DNA from: Bin127 sp965200065
Lineage (GTDB): Bacteria; Chloroflexota; Dehalococcoidia; Lucifugimonadales; Lucifugimonadaceae
Assembly (NCBI GenBank): GCA_965200065.1
Contig: CBDATF010000002.1
Coordinates: 558,001-622,000 of the forward strand
DNA length: 64,000 nt
Direction: 5' to 3'
The notes beneath the pieces were generated by a model, which was not told the origin of the DNA, made no database searches, and saw only the letters and a list, made by a program, of their open reading frames with translations. Of this stretch, positions 43,701 to 52,197 are shown piece by piece. Made by a program: the position numbers and the translations under genes. The number at the start of each line of letters is the position of its first letter. Positions within the stretch are counted from its first letter, which is position 1.

Positions 43701-45470
43701 GTTACGACTGAATACATGGTCAACGCCAAAGACCTGCAGATAAAGATGGCACAGGGAGCGAAGCCGGGCGAGGGCGGCGAAATCCCGGGACACAAGATCA
43801 GCGAATACATAGCATCGATCCGTCGCACCACACCAGGCGTGGAACTCATCTCCCCGCCTCCGCATCACGACATCTACTCCATTGAAGATATCGCGCAGTT
43901 GATTCACGACCTGAAAAATGTGAACCCCGACGCGCGTGTGCACGTGAAACTTGTCGCCCGATCCGGCGTTGGCATTATCGCTGCCGGCATCTCAAAGGGC
44001 AAGGGCGACGTCGTGCTCATCTCCGGCGACAGCGGCGGCACTGGCGCATCGCCGCTCTCTTCGATTAAACATGCCGGCATACCCTGGGAACTGGGCGTCA
44101 GCGAAACGCAGCAAGTCCTCGTCGCCAACGGCCTGCGAGACCGCATCGCAGTCCAGACCGATGGGCAGATTAAGACTAGCCGCGACGTAGCCATCGCCGC
44201 TCTGTTGGGTGCCGACGAATGGGGAGTCGCAACCGCCGCGCTGATCTCTATGGGCTGCATAATGCTCCGCAAGTGCCACCTGAACACCTGCTCCGTCGGC
44301 GTCGCGACCCAAGACCCGGAGCTGCGCGCTAAATTCGCCGGCACTCCTGAAGCGGTGGTCAACTACTTCATCCTGCTCGCCGAAGAGCTACGAAATCGCA
44401 TGGCACAGATGGGCTTCCGCACCGTCAACGACATGATCGGACGCGCCGATATGCTCAAACAGCGGGACGACATCGACCACTTCAAAGCGAAGACGCTCGA
44501 CCTGTCCCGGATATTGGTGCAGTCGCAACCTCTCGAAGGCGACCATGCCTATAGTTGCATTGAACAGGACCATGCGCTCGAATTTGCTCTGGACCACAAA
44601 CTAATCGAACTGGCAGATAAAACCATCCAGAACGGCGGCACGACGACGGTTGATCAGACGCTTGAGATTCGCAATCGCAACCGCACCGTCGGAGCAATGA
44701 TGAGCGGACGTATCTCGCTCAAGTACGGACGTCAAGGACTTCCCGACGGATCGATCAACTTCACCTTCAATGGTTCCGCAGGACAAAGCTTTGGCGCATG
44801 GGTAGTCAAAGGCGTCACTTTCAAGGTATACGGCGATTCGAACGACTACTTCGGCAAAGGGCTCTCTGGCGGACGTCTGGTTATCTTTCCACCTGAAGAT
44901 GCCGCCTTTGTGCCTGAAGAAAACATCATCATCGGCAACGTTGCACTCTACGGCGCTACAGGTGGTGAAGCCTATGTGCGCGGCATCGCGGGCGAGAGAT
45001 TCTGCGTTCGCAACAGCGCTGCCCACGCCGTAGTAGAAGGCATCGGCGATCACGGCTGCGAATACATGACCGGCGGAAGAGTCGTTGTCCTCGGTCCGAC
45101 CGGCCGAAACTTCGGCGCCGGCATGAGCGGTGGCGTCGCATACATCTGGGACTTCGACAACAATTTCAGCGAACGATTCAACGATGGCATGGCCGATATC
45201 CAGGACGTAACACCCGGCTCAAAAGATGAGCAGGAAGTGAAGCAACTGATAGAAAACCACCTCAAGTGGACCGGAAGCACCGTTGCGAAGCGCGTTCTGG
45301 ACGACTGGGATAATGTGCTGGCAGAATTCAGAAAGATCATGCCGCGCGACTACGCCCGCGTCCTGCGCGAACAGGAAGCGGCTGAAAAGGAAGTCGCGAC
45401 AGAAGAAATGAGCCTGTCTTTGAACGGTGGCAATGTCGCAAGCTACGAAGCGGTTAGCGGGGCGGTCTGA
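40746..45470 (+). CDS. gltB: Glutamate synthase (GOGAT), large subunit
   Basis: 1574 residues from ATG at 40746; a TTG three codons earlier is also possible. The N-terminal class II amidotransferase domain exposes its nucleophile in HDACGVG (Cys39), so a propeptide of about 38 residues must be removed. Central and FMN-binding domains follow, with the cluster ligands Cys1171, Cys1177 and Cys1182 in CIMLRKCHLNTCSVG (3Fe-4S). The C-terminal beta-helix has GEAYVRGIAGERFCVRNSAA. It converts 2-oxoglutarate and glutamine to two glutamates. gltD begins 6 nt after the stop. Confidence 0.97.
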   Translation: MTLENKYEEARLKAAARDAEFHRLENEGLYLKSHEHDACGVGVVANIDGHGSHEIIQQGLEVLRNLGHRGACGCDPETGDGAGILVQMPHHFMLKAAAECGITLPEATRYAVAMCFLPQDETLRQYCRETLETSAREHGVEPLGWRDVPVDPRTIGEWARARMPHIAQLFLNAPEGVNETLLERRLYVIRKSAEKSVREHIESIETGAGTALTDDETAEINALYNEWYVSSLSARTIVYKGMLMAEQADQFYNDLTNPDFESHFAMVHSRFSTNTLGSWKLAHPYRMLAHNGEINTVRGNRNWMSARELTLESELFGDYISHILPICETDEPSDTASLDNAFEAVYMGGRSVSHTAAMMMPAAWYGHESMPQNVKDFYEYHGGIMEPWDGPAMITFTDGHMLGAVLDRNGLRPFRYSVTTDNLLVMASETGVLDIPVEKIRYRSRLRPGRMFLVDFDAQRIIEPEEVADNLASHQPYGDWLAKHRLTIEDLDQPQNVPNIDRETIALRQMVFGYSQEDLRMLIGPMGVTAHQPQGSMGNDAPLAVLSDKPQNLFAYFKQDFAQVSNPPLDAIREELVTQMAVPIGRRPNLFDETEEQARLLRVDHPIMRNAELAQIKESTRPGIKAITISTLFPVAEGAAGLESALERIRSQASSALEEGYTVLVLSDRGVDAESTFVPSLFATAAVHHHLIREKTRTQADIIVESGEPREVHHFALLFGYGASAINPYLAFETLASIREAVGSDDSMPLQDLAEENYRQASEEGILKTMSKMGISTLQGYLGAQIFEAIGLSQSLIDRYFTWTNSRIGGIGIEEIAADVIANHARAYPPLEIPSNLRLDLGGYYMWRSTGERHMWNPRTISLIQTASTVNSKTIYKQFEEEADREPEGYIALRQLLEFDESKFNSISIDEVEPIEQILPRFATGAISLGSISREAHETLAIAMNRIGGRSNTGEGGEDDTRYVPFDAPDSRNSAVKQVASGRFGVTTEYMVNAKDLQIKMAQGAKPGEGGEIPGHKISEYIASIRRTTPGVELISPPPHHDIYSIEDIAQLIHDLKNVNPDARVHVKLVARSGVGIIAAGISKGKGDVVLISGDSGGTGASPLSSIKHAGIPWELGVSETQQVLVANGLRDRIAVQTDGQIKTSRDVAIAALLGADEWGVATAALISMGCIMLRKCHLNTCSVGVATQDPELRAKFAGTPEAVVNYFILLAEELRNRMAQMGFRTVNDMIGRADMLKQRDDIDHFKAKTLDLSRILVQSQPLEGDHAYSCIEQDHALEFALDHKLIELADKTIQNGGTTTVDQTLEIRNRNRTVGAMMSGRISLKYGRQGLPDGSINFTFNGSAGQSFGAWVVKGVTFKVYGDSNDYFGKGLSGGRLVIFPPEDAAFVPEENIIIGNVALYGATGGEAYVRGIAGERFCVRNSAAHAVVEGIGDHGCEYMTGGRVVVLGPTGRNFGAGMSGGVAYIWDFDNNFSERFNDGMADIQDVTPGSKDEQEVKQLIENHLKWTGSTVAKRVLDDWDNVLAEFRKIMPRDYARVLREQEAAEKEVATEEMSLSLNGGNVASYEAVSGAV

Positions 45471-45476
45471 TAAATC

Positions 45477-46955
45477 ATGGGCAGTACTGACGGCTTCAAA
45501 GAATTCGACCGATCGACGATGCCCACGCGCGATCGGCGAGGGCGACTAAACGATTGGCGTGAAATCTACCTCAAGTGGGACGAGAAAAGCGCACGCGAGC
45601 AGGCCGCGCGTTGCATGGACTGCGGCGTGCCGTTCTGCAACGACGGATGCCCACTGGGAAACTTGATTCCAGAGTGGAACGACCTCGCATATCTCGGAGA
45701 CTGGCAGGAAGCGATAGCACGGCTACACGCTACTAACAACTTCCCAGAATTCACCGGCCGAATATGCCCCGCTCCATGTGAAGCCTCGTGCACCCTCGCC
45801 ATCAACATGGAACCGGTCACGATCGAGATGATCGAGAAGCAGATCTCAGAGCGCGCATGGCAAGAGGGTTGGATAACGCCGGAACCGCCCGACCAGCGCA
45901 CCAATAAGGCGGTTGCCGTCGTCGGATCCGGCCCGGCCGGATTAGCCGCCGCGCAACAGCTCAACCGTGCCGGACATCGCATCACTGTCTATGAGCGCGA
46001 TGAATATATCGGCGGTATCTTGGTTCTCGGCATTCCAGAATTCAAACTCGAAAAATCAGTCGTCGAAAGACGCGTTCAGCAGATGCGCGATGAAGGTGTC
46101 ATCTTCAAAACCAGCACCAACGTCGGCGTCGATGTCTCGACCCGTGAGATAGTCGAAGCGAACGATGCCATCGTGCTGGCCGGCGGCGCGACCGTGCCGC
46201 GCGACCTGCCCATCGAAGGGCGCGACCTTGATGGCATCCACTTCGCGATGGAATATTTGACGCAACAGAACCGCCGTCTCAAAGGACAGGAGTTCTCGTC
46301 CGAAGAGACGCTTACTGCGGAAGATAAGAACGTAGTCATCATCGGCGGTGGCGATACCGGTGCCGACTGTCTTGGTACCGCGCATCGGCAATTTGCCGCA
46401 AACATCGTCCAACTCGAGCTGTTGCCCCGACCGCCAGAGCGCAGGGCCAGTATCAATCCGTGGCCCGATTGGCCGCGTATCTTCCGCACTTCCTCAGCAC
46501 ATGAAGAAGGTGGAGAACGCGACTATAACGTTATGACCAAGCGTTTCATCGGCGACAACGGCAAGGTTACACATCTCGAATGCGTCCGCGTAGACTGGGT
46601 TTTTGAAGACGGACAACGCCCGCGTATGGTAGAGATACCGGGTTCAGACTTCACCATCCCAGCCGATATCGTACTGCTCGCAATGGGCTTCGTCCATCCG
46701 CAACACGACGGATTGCTCGATGAGCTGAGTGTCGAATACGATTCGTTCGGAAACGTGAAGACCGATGCATCGTTGGCAAGTAGCGTGGATAAGGTCTTCG
46801 CATGTGGCGACATGCAGCGCGGACAGTCTCTCGTTGTTAATGCCATCGCCAGCGGACGACAGTGCGCCCGGGAAGTCGATATATTCCTCACCGGCAACTC
46901 AGCATTGCCAACCGTGCGCGGATTCGCACGTCCTGCCATACCAACCTTCGCCTGA
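45477..46955 (+). CDS. gltD: Glutamate synthase (GOGAT), small subunit
   Basis: 492 residues. The N-terminal iron-sulfur region holds CMDCGVPFCNDGCPLGNLIPEW and GRICPAPCEASC. Two nucleotide-binding motifs follow: VVGSGPAGLAAAQQL (FAD) and VVIIGGGDTGADCLGTA (NAD(P)H), and the ending has KVFACGDMQRGQSLVV. It passes electrons from NAD(P)H through FAD and 4Fe-4S centres to GltB. Coupled with gltB by a 6-nt gap. Confidence 0.97.
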   Translation: MGSTDGFKEFDRSTMPTRDRRGRLNDWREIYLKWDEKSAREQAARCMDCGVPFCNDGCPLGNLIPEWNDLAYLGDWQEAIARLHATNNFPEFTGRICPAPCEASCTLAINMEPVTIEMIEKQISERAWQEGWITPEPPDQRTNKAVAVVGSGPAGLAAAQQLNRAGHRITVYERDEYIGGILVLGIPEFKLEKSVVERRVQQMRDEGVIFKTSTNVGVDVSTREIVEANDAIVLAGGATVPRDLPIEGRDLDGIHFAMEYLTQQNRRLKGQEFSSEETLTAEDKNVVIIGGGDTGADCLGTAHRQFAANIVQLELLPRPPERRASINPWPDWPRIFRTSSAHEEGGERDYNVMTKRFIGDNGKVTHLECVRVDWVFEDGQRPRMVEIPGSDFTIPADIVLLAMGFVHPQHDGLLDELSVEYDSFGNVKTDASLASSVDKVFACGDMQRGQSLVVNAIASGRQCAREVDIFLTGNSALPTVRGFARPAIPTFA

Positions 46956-47024
46956 TCGATTATTGATAGGAACGCGGCGGCAAAAGGCGAGACAGTCCGT
47001 AAAGTATCGAGGCGATACCGCGAA

Positions 47025-48761
47025 ATGACCACTATCAGAGTCGCCTCTGCCCAAATCAACACCACGGTTGGAGACATCGAGGGTAACTGCGAACTGATCG
47101 TAGATGCCATCGACCAAGCACGTAGCATCGGCACCGATATCGTCGCCTTCCCAGAACTCTCCATCACCGGCTATCCCCCAGAGGATCTCCTTCTCTCTGA
47201 GTACTTCGTGCGAACCAACCGACGAATGCTCGATCATATCGCTGAACATTGCGCCGATATCGCAGCGGTAGTCGGCATCGTAGACTTCGACGAAGACGAA
47301 ACGGGTACCATCTCCCACATCTACAACGCCGCGGCGCTGATAGTCAATTGCCAAGTCGTTGCCATCTATCACAAGAACCAACTCCCAAACTACGGAGTGT
47401 TCGATGAACTGCGATACTTCACGCCCGGATCAAATTGCCAAGTCGTCAATCTCAACGGGGCAAAGATCGGCATCAACATCTGCGAAGACATCTGGGTAAC
47501 GCCAGGGCCTGGCGACTCTCAATGCATGGCCGGCGCCCAGTTGATACTGACGCTGAACTCATCGCCTTATGAAGTCGGCAAACTGCAGACCCGTATCGAT
47601 CTCGTAACCGGGCTTGCCAAACGACATGGCGCACACGTTGTCTATACCAACCAAGTTGGCGGACAAGATGAACTGGTATTCGACGGCTCCAGCATCTTTG
47701 CCGGTCCGGACGGCGAAGTCATCGCATTAGCACCAAGATTCGAGCAGTCTGTAACCGCGCTGGACATCTCACTACCCGAGAGCTCAGACGCTGATGAAGC
47801 CCTTGATAACGATCCCGATGTCGTTCAGCTCGTTGCGCCGAAATTCAACCCGCGTCCCAAAGCAACAATCACACCCCCATCTGCAACCATCACCGACGAC
47901 ATTTCCCAAGTCTACGCCGCGCTGATGCTCGGAACTCGCGACTACATCCGCAAGACCGGCTTCCAGAAGGTCGCCATCGCGCTCTCTGGAGGTATCGATT
48001 CGTCAATCGTCGCCTGCATCGCCGCCGATGCGATAGGCACTGAAAACATCGTCGGCGTCGCCATGCCATCTAGATACTCCTCTGAAGGCAGCCTGATCGA
48101 CGCCCAGATGCTGGCAGACAACCTGAATATACCGCTCTGGCGCATCCCCATTGAGCCGGCGCACGATGCGTTTGAGCATATGCTCGCCGAGACTTTTGAG
48201 GGACATCCTGCCAACACAGCCGAGGAGAACGTCCAATCTCGCATCCGTGGCAACGTCATCATGTCGATAGCCAACAAGTTCGGATGGCTCGTATTGACTA
48301 CGGGCAACAAATCTGAAATGGCAACCGGATATGCCACGCTGTACGGCGATATGGCAGGAGGATTTGCCGTCATCAAAGACGTGCCCAAGCTGATGGTCTA
48401 CGAACTGTCAAGGTATCGCAACCGCATCGACGATGCGCCGCCAATTCCCCAATCAGTAATCGACAAACCGCCCAGCGCAGAGCTGCGCCCCGATCAATTG
48501 GACGTCGACTCGCTCCCGGCTTACGATGTTCTCGACCCGCTGCTTGCCGCATATGTAGAGCAACGCCAATCCAGAGAAGCGATAATCGACCAGCAAACAG
48601 AGATTGACGTGGCAACGATCACCCGCATCATCCAGATGGTGGACCGCAACGAATACAAACGCCGTCAGTCTCCACCGGGAGTGAAGATAACCGGTCTCGC
48701 CTTTGGACGTGACCGTCGCATGCCCATCGCGTCGCAATGGCAGCATGCAACTGAAGCGTAA
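47025..48761 (+). CDS. nadE: Glutamine-dependent NAD+ synthetase
   Basis: 578 residues in two domains. The N-terminal nitrilase-type glutaminase has FPELSITGYPPEDLL (Glu), YHKNQLPNYGVFDE (Lys) and INICEDIW with nucleophile Cys153. The C-terminal synthetase has the ATP loop LSGGIDSSIVACIAADA from about residue 320 and NKSEMATGYATLYGDMAGGF. It amidates nicotinate adenine dinucleotide using glutamine. Its position 69 nt after gltD ties it to glutamine supply from the genes upstream. Two residues (RRQSPPG) near the end match the family terminus. Confidence 0.97.
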   Translation: MTTIRVASAQINTTVGDIEGNCELIVDAIDQARSIGTDIVAFPELSITGYPPEDLLLSEYFVRTNRRMLDHIAEHCADIAAVVGIVDFDEDETGTISHIYNAAALIVNCQVVAIYHKNQLPNYGVFDELRYFTPGSNCQVVNLNGAKIGINICEDIWVTPGPGDSQCMAGAQLILTLNSSPYEVGKLQTRIDLVTGLAKRHGAHVVYTNQVGGQDELVFDGSSIFAGPDGEVIALAPRFEQSVTALDISLPESSDADEALDNDPDVVQLVAPKFNPRPKATITPPSATITDDISQVYAALMLGTRDYIRKTGFQKVAIALSGGIDSSIVACIAADAIGTENIVGVAMPSRYSSEGSLIDAQMLADNLNIPLWRIPIEPAHDAFEHMLAETFEGHPANTAEENVQSRIRGNVIMSIANKFGWLVLTTGNKSEMATGYATLYGDMAGGFAVIKDVPKLMVYELSRYRNRIDDAPPIPQSVIDKPPSAELRPDQLDVDSLPAYDVLDPLLAAYVEQRQSREAIIDQQTEIDVATITRIIQMVDRNEYKRRQSPPGVKITGLAFGRDRRMPIASQWQHATEA

Positions 48762-48816
48762 ACTTCACACTCTCTTCACAAATCGAACTCACAATAAAGA
48801 AAACCGAGATAAATCC

Positions 48817-48844
48817 ATTAGTTGCGCAACCTGCGTAATCTAAT
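48817..48844 (+). promoter_or_regulatory. Imperfect hairpin downstream of nadE
   Basis: ATTAGTTGCGCA (48817-48828) can pair with TGCGTAATCTAAT (48832-48844) across a 3-nt loop, with one bulged base and one G-U pair. It lies 55 nt after the nadE stop and lacks a U-tract, so it may be a weak terminator, a processing site or an operator for the protease gene. I see no clear promoter in this 197-nt gap. Confidence 0.35.
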
Positions 48845-48958
48845 GTATGGATGCAAAAGCTTCCTCTGCGGTTCACGTGCAACGCTGGACCTTCGGCGCT
48901 GTCAAGCCGCGATCTCGAACTATTGACGTAACAGCCCCAGGACAAGCTATCGATTCCT

Positions 48959-50461
48959 ATGCAGACCTACTCGAAACGCGCCCTACTCGTAAACATCCTG
49001 ATACTGTCGATGATTCTGGCAGCCGCCTGCGTCTCCGACGACAATGAAGCAATCACTGAGGTCTCAACCTCAGATACCGAACCTTCTGCAGTTGCCAAAC
49101 CTTCATTCATAGAGGCGGCCCAAGCGGCAGCCAACGAAGCCAGTGGAATCCCTTCTGGCGATGTTGATGAACTCACCATCGAGGTTCCTCCGCTAACTCT
49201 CGAAGTGGAGGAAATCGCTGAAGTGGAGGAGGCCGCTGAAATGGATGAAGTTGTCATCGTCATTGAAGAAGATGAACTACTAGAGGACACCAAAACCGAG
49301 ATCATCGACTTAGATACCGTTGAACACGATCCCTTTGGCGTCGTCGTTGACAACATCGACGGCATTCCCGCCACAGTATTGGAAGCAACTGCAACCAAGG
49401 ACGAGCCGGTTGCGCAGGTTGCGCAAACAACTGAGCGACAACTATTCGATTGGGAAACCCAATTGATGACGATATGGGACCGTTCCATCAATGGAGTGGT
49501 TCTTATCAACCTGGAGAACACACAACAGAACTCGGTATTTCCTTTGAGCGGCACCGGCGCAGGATGGTTCTGGGACGATGAGGGACACATCGTCACCAAC
49601 TACCACGTAGTACGACCAAGATCGGGATTCATAAACCCTGACGCCATTGCGATTGTCGTTGAAACCTTTGAGGGCGACCGCTTTGAAGCTGAGTACATCG
49701 GTGGCGACCCGGTATCGGACATCGCCATCATCAAGATCGACGCGCCGGCCGGCACTTCCGCGCCGCTGCCTCTGGGCGACAGCGCAGACCTTAGACCTGG
49801 TATGGCGACAATCGCACTCGGACATCCTTTCGGCATCAACCAGGCATTCTCGATGACGCAGGGCATAGTCAGCGGACTTGCCAGAGAGATACAAGCCGAT
49901 ATCAGCACCATCCCGGTTCCAGCCGTCATTCAGACCGACGCCGACATGAACCCTGGCAACTCCGGCGGCCCGTTGCTCAACAGCTCCGGCGAGGTTATCG
50001 GCGTCAACACTCAGATCCGTAGCACCTCAAACTCCAACAGCGGCGTGGGCTTCGCCACTCCCGTAAATCTGGTGCGTCGAGTCGCTTCAAACCTGATTGA
50101 AAACGGTGTCCACGAGTACTCCTTCATCGGCATCGGCTCAAACGTATTGACGCCGGCATTGGCCGAGCAGATCGGACTCGATCAAGATCAGCGCGGACTG
50201 CTCATCGTCACGATCGCACCTGACGGTCCGGCAGACCAAGCGGGCATCATGCCTGATTCCGGTGATAGAAGCGGTCTGGAAGGCGATGGCGACATCATCG
50301 TCAGCATCGACAACGTGCAAATCGACAATCTCTACGACCTGCGCAGCTACATCATGCTGAACACCTCGCCGGGCGACGTGATAGTCGTTGAAGTCCTGCG
50401 CGATGACGAGATAGTCCCCATCAGCATTACGCTCGGATCATGGGGCGACCGCTTCAACTAA
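48959..50461 (+). CDS. Lipoprotein HtrA/DegP-type serine protease with PDZ domain
   Basis: 500 residues. A lipoprotein signal ends in the lipobox LAAAC (Cys24). Residues 25-160 are a long, strongly acidic linker (EVEEIAEVEEAAEMDEVV). The trypsin-like domain carries the full triad: His216 in VTNYHVV, Asp254 in VSDIAII and Ser335 in NPGNSGGPL. A single PDZ domain (about 390-490) with RGLLIVTIAPDGPADQAGI ends the protein. It should degrade or refold damaged envelope proteins on the outer face of the membrane. The acidic linker is unlike the short one of classical HtrA. Start ATG is supported by the signal sequence; the Shine-Dalgarno is poor. Confidence 0.93.
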   Translation: MQTYSKRALLVNILILSMILAAACVSDDNEAITEVSTSDTEPSAVAKPSFIEAAQAAANEASGIPSGDVDELTIEVPPLTLEVEEIAEVEEAAEMDEVVIVIEEDELLEDTKTEIIDLDTVEHDPFGVVVDNIDGIPATVLEATATKDEPVAQVAQTTERQLFDWETQLMTIWDRSINGVVLINLENTQQNSVFPLSGTGAGWFWDDEGHIVTNYHVVRPRSGFINPDAIAIVVETFEGDRFEAEYIGGDPVSDIAIIKIDAPAGTSAPLPLGDSADLRPGMATIALGHPFGINQAFSMTQGIVSGLAREIQADISTIPVPAVIQTDADMNPGNSGGPLLNSSGEVIGVNTQIRSTSNSNSGVGFATPVNLVRRVASNLIENGVHEYSFIGIGSNVLTPALAEQIGLDQDQRGLLIVTIAPDGPADQAGIMPDSGDRSGLEGDGDIIVSIDNVQIDNLYDLRSYIMLNTSPGDVIVVEVLRDDEIVPISITLGSWGDRFN

Positions 50462-50471
50462 GGCCTGACAA

Positions 50472-50768
50472 ATGGATTCGGACGCCTGTTCACAGATTGC
50501 ATCGCTGAAAAACCTCGGACCGAAGTCCGCAGAGCGCATCGTTGCAGTCGGAATAGTCGAACCGGATCAACTCCGTCAACTCGGCGCGGCAGAAGTATTC
50601 CACCGCGTCGAGGCCAATTTCCCCAATAACACCTCGCTCAATCTGCTCTGGGCTTTGCAAGGCGCCATTATGGAGCTCGATTGGCGGGCCATACCGGATG
50701 AGATCAAGCAGTCTTTGATCGAGCAAATCAACGCTTCTGCCAGCCAGCCGGCCGACGACGCGACGTAA
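50472..50768 (+). CDS. Stand-alone TfoX C-terminal domain protein
   Basis: 98 residues matching the TfoX/Sxy C-terminal domain: SLKNLGPKSAERIVAVGI, an LRQLGAAEVFHRVEA middle, and LNLLWALQGAIMELDWRAIP. This is a small helix-hairpin-helix-like fold. In gamma-proteobacteria it is the second half of the competence activator TfoX/Sxy; here the N-terminal half is missing, so a competence role cannot be assumed. It starts 10 nt after the protease stop, likely in the same transcript, and precedes recA. Confidence 0.85.
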   Translation: MDSDACSQIASLKNLGPKSAERIVAVGIVEPDQLRQLGAAEVFHRVEANFPNNTSLNLLWALQGAIMELDWRAIPDEIKQSLIEQINASASQPADDAT

Positions 50769-50837
50769 TCACTGGCGCACTGCGATCGGCTCGCGACACG
50801 CTATCTGAATTTTCCGCGCGATTTTCGCCACATCTGT

Positions 50838-50865
50838 TTGACATTTCAAATTTCTGTGTTACATT
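50838..50865 (+). promoter_or_regulatory. Predicted sigma-70-type promoter of recA
   Basis: TTGACA (50838-50843), a perfect -35, is followed after 16 nt by TACATT (50860-50865). The start would lie near 50872, about 60 nt before the recA ATG. No LexA-type box of the GAAC-N4-GTTC or CTGT-N8-ACAG form is evident over it. Confidence 0.65.
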
Positions 50866-50890
50866 TGTGCTATTGGAAATCGATGACTAC

Positions 50891-50916
50891 GGCGCAAGTA
50901 ACGTGGCGCAAGTAAC
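50891..50916 (+). repeat. Direct repeat in the recA leader
   Basis: GGCGCAAGTAAC occurs twice, at 50891-50902 and 50905-50916, a 14-nt period. It lies between the predicted promoter and the AAAGGA Shine-Dalgarno, so it could be a regulator site or simply a local duplication. Confidence 0.6.
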
Positions 50917-50932
50917 ATAAAGGAATATCCAA

Positions 50933-52057
50933 ATGGTTGCCACAAGCACTTTGACCGACGAGATAACGGCGGTCCTCGAAAACGAACCCAACAGCAGTAA
51001 GAACGGCGCAGATATGGCAAAGACTAAACAACCAAGCATCCGAGAAAAGGCACTCGAAGAGGCCATCTCACAGATTGAGCGCAGCTTCGGACGTGGCGCA
51101 GTCATGCGCATGAGCGAAGACAATGGCTTCCGAAACATCGCCGCTATTCCCACCGGCTCTCTATCGCTCGATCTAGCGCTGGGAATCGGCGGACTTCCGC
51201 GCGGACGCATCGTTGAGATCTACGGCGCCGAGTCGGCTGGCAAATCTACATTGGCCATGTCGGCAGTTGCCGAAGCACAGAAAGCCGGCGGTGTTTGTGC
51301 ATATGTAGACGTTGAGCACGCCATGGATCCCGTCTATGCAAGTGCCATCGGCGTCGACATCGACTCGCTTCTCATCTCACAGCCCGACTCGGCCGAGCAG
51401 GCGCTTGAGATCATCGAGCACCTCGTCCGATCCGGAGCCCTCGACATGGTGGTCCTCGACAGCGTTGCCGCGTTGGTGCCATCATCAGAGGTACGAGGCG
51501 AGATGGGCGAGTTCCAGGTCGGCGCGCAAGCTCGACTCATGTCGCAAGCACTCCGAAAGCTTACCGGCATCATCCACAAGACCGACACCGTCTGCATCTT
51601 CATCAACCAGCTCCGCGAAAAAGTAGGCGTCATATACGGCAGCCCCGAAGTAACACCGGGCGGCAGAGCGTTGAAGTTCTACTCTAGCGTGCGACTCGAT
51701 ATGCGTCGCAAGGAAGCGATCAAGAGAGGCAAAGACATCGTCGGCAACCGCGTACGAGTGCGAGTCGTTAAAAACAAGGTGGCACCGCCATTCCGACAGG
51801 CTGAGATGGACATCGTCTTCAACGAAGGCATCAGCACCGAATCGGACCTGCTGGAACTTGGTGTTGAACACGACATCCTGACGAAGCGGGGCTCGTACTA
51901 CTTCTACGACGACCTCCGGCTGGGGCAAGGCCGTGAAGCGGCACGCTTCTTCCTCAAGGAGCACACCGAACTCCGAGACGAGGTCGATACCGCAATCCGC
52001 GCCATCGCTATGGCCCCGGTGCTTGAGATCAGCAATCGAGCATTCCATCAGTCGTAG
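50933..52057 (+). CDS. recA: Recombinase RecA
   Basis: 374 residues from ATG at 50933, which has AAAGGA 9 nt upstream. This gives about 27 residues before the usual MAKTK-type start at 51014. Walker A is GAESAGKST at 98-106; MVVLDSVAALVP holds Walker B, and loop L2 includes INQLREKVGVIYGSPEVTPGG. RecA drives strand exchange and triggers SOS. The C-terminal acidic tail of many RecA proteins is absent. A strong promoter precedes it, so it is probably its own unit. Confidence 0.97.
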   Translation: MVATSTLTDEITAVLENEPNSSKNGADMAKTKQPSIREKALEEAISQIERSFGRGAVMRMSEDNGFRNIAAIPTGSLSLDLALGIGGLPRGRIVEIYGAESAGKSTLAMSAVAEAQKAGGVCAYVDVEHAMDPVYASAIGVDIDSLLISQPDSAEQALEIIEHLVRSGALDMVVLDSVAALVPSSEVRGEMGEFQVGAQARLMSQALRKLTGIIHKTDTVCIFINQLREKVGVIYGSPEVTPGGRALKFYSSVRLDMRRKEAIKRGKDIVGNRVRVRVVKNKVAPPFRQAEMDIVFNEGISTESDLLELGVEHDILTKRGSYYFYDDLRLGQGREAARFFLKEHTELRDEVDTAIRAIAMAPVLEISNRAFHQS

Positions 52058-52163
52058 GGAGTTGAGGATAGACCAGCGGAGCTGTCAGATGTTGACGGAT
52101 CTTCGCCGGTCAGTTCCGCCTGAATGAACGCGCAGCATAAGGGAAACGTGCAACCTGCCGTTT

Positions 52164-52197
52164 ATCATTAGCACATGATCATTAATGTGCTAATGAT
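52164..52197 (+). promoter_or_regulatory. 13-bp inverted repeat spanning the start codon of the CNNM gene
   Basis: ATCATTAGCACAT (52164-52176) and ATGTGCTAATGAT (52185-52197) are exact inverted complements with an 8-nt spacer. The gene's ATG is at 52175-52177, at the junction of left arm and spacer. In RNA the hairpin would hide the initiation region; in DNA it could be a dimeric repressor site. No Shine-Dalgarno is visible upstream. Confidence 0.7.
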
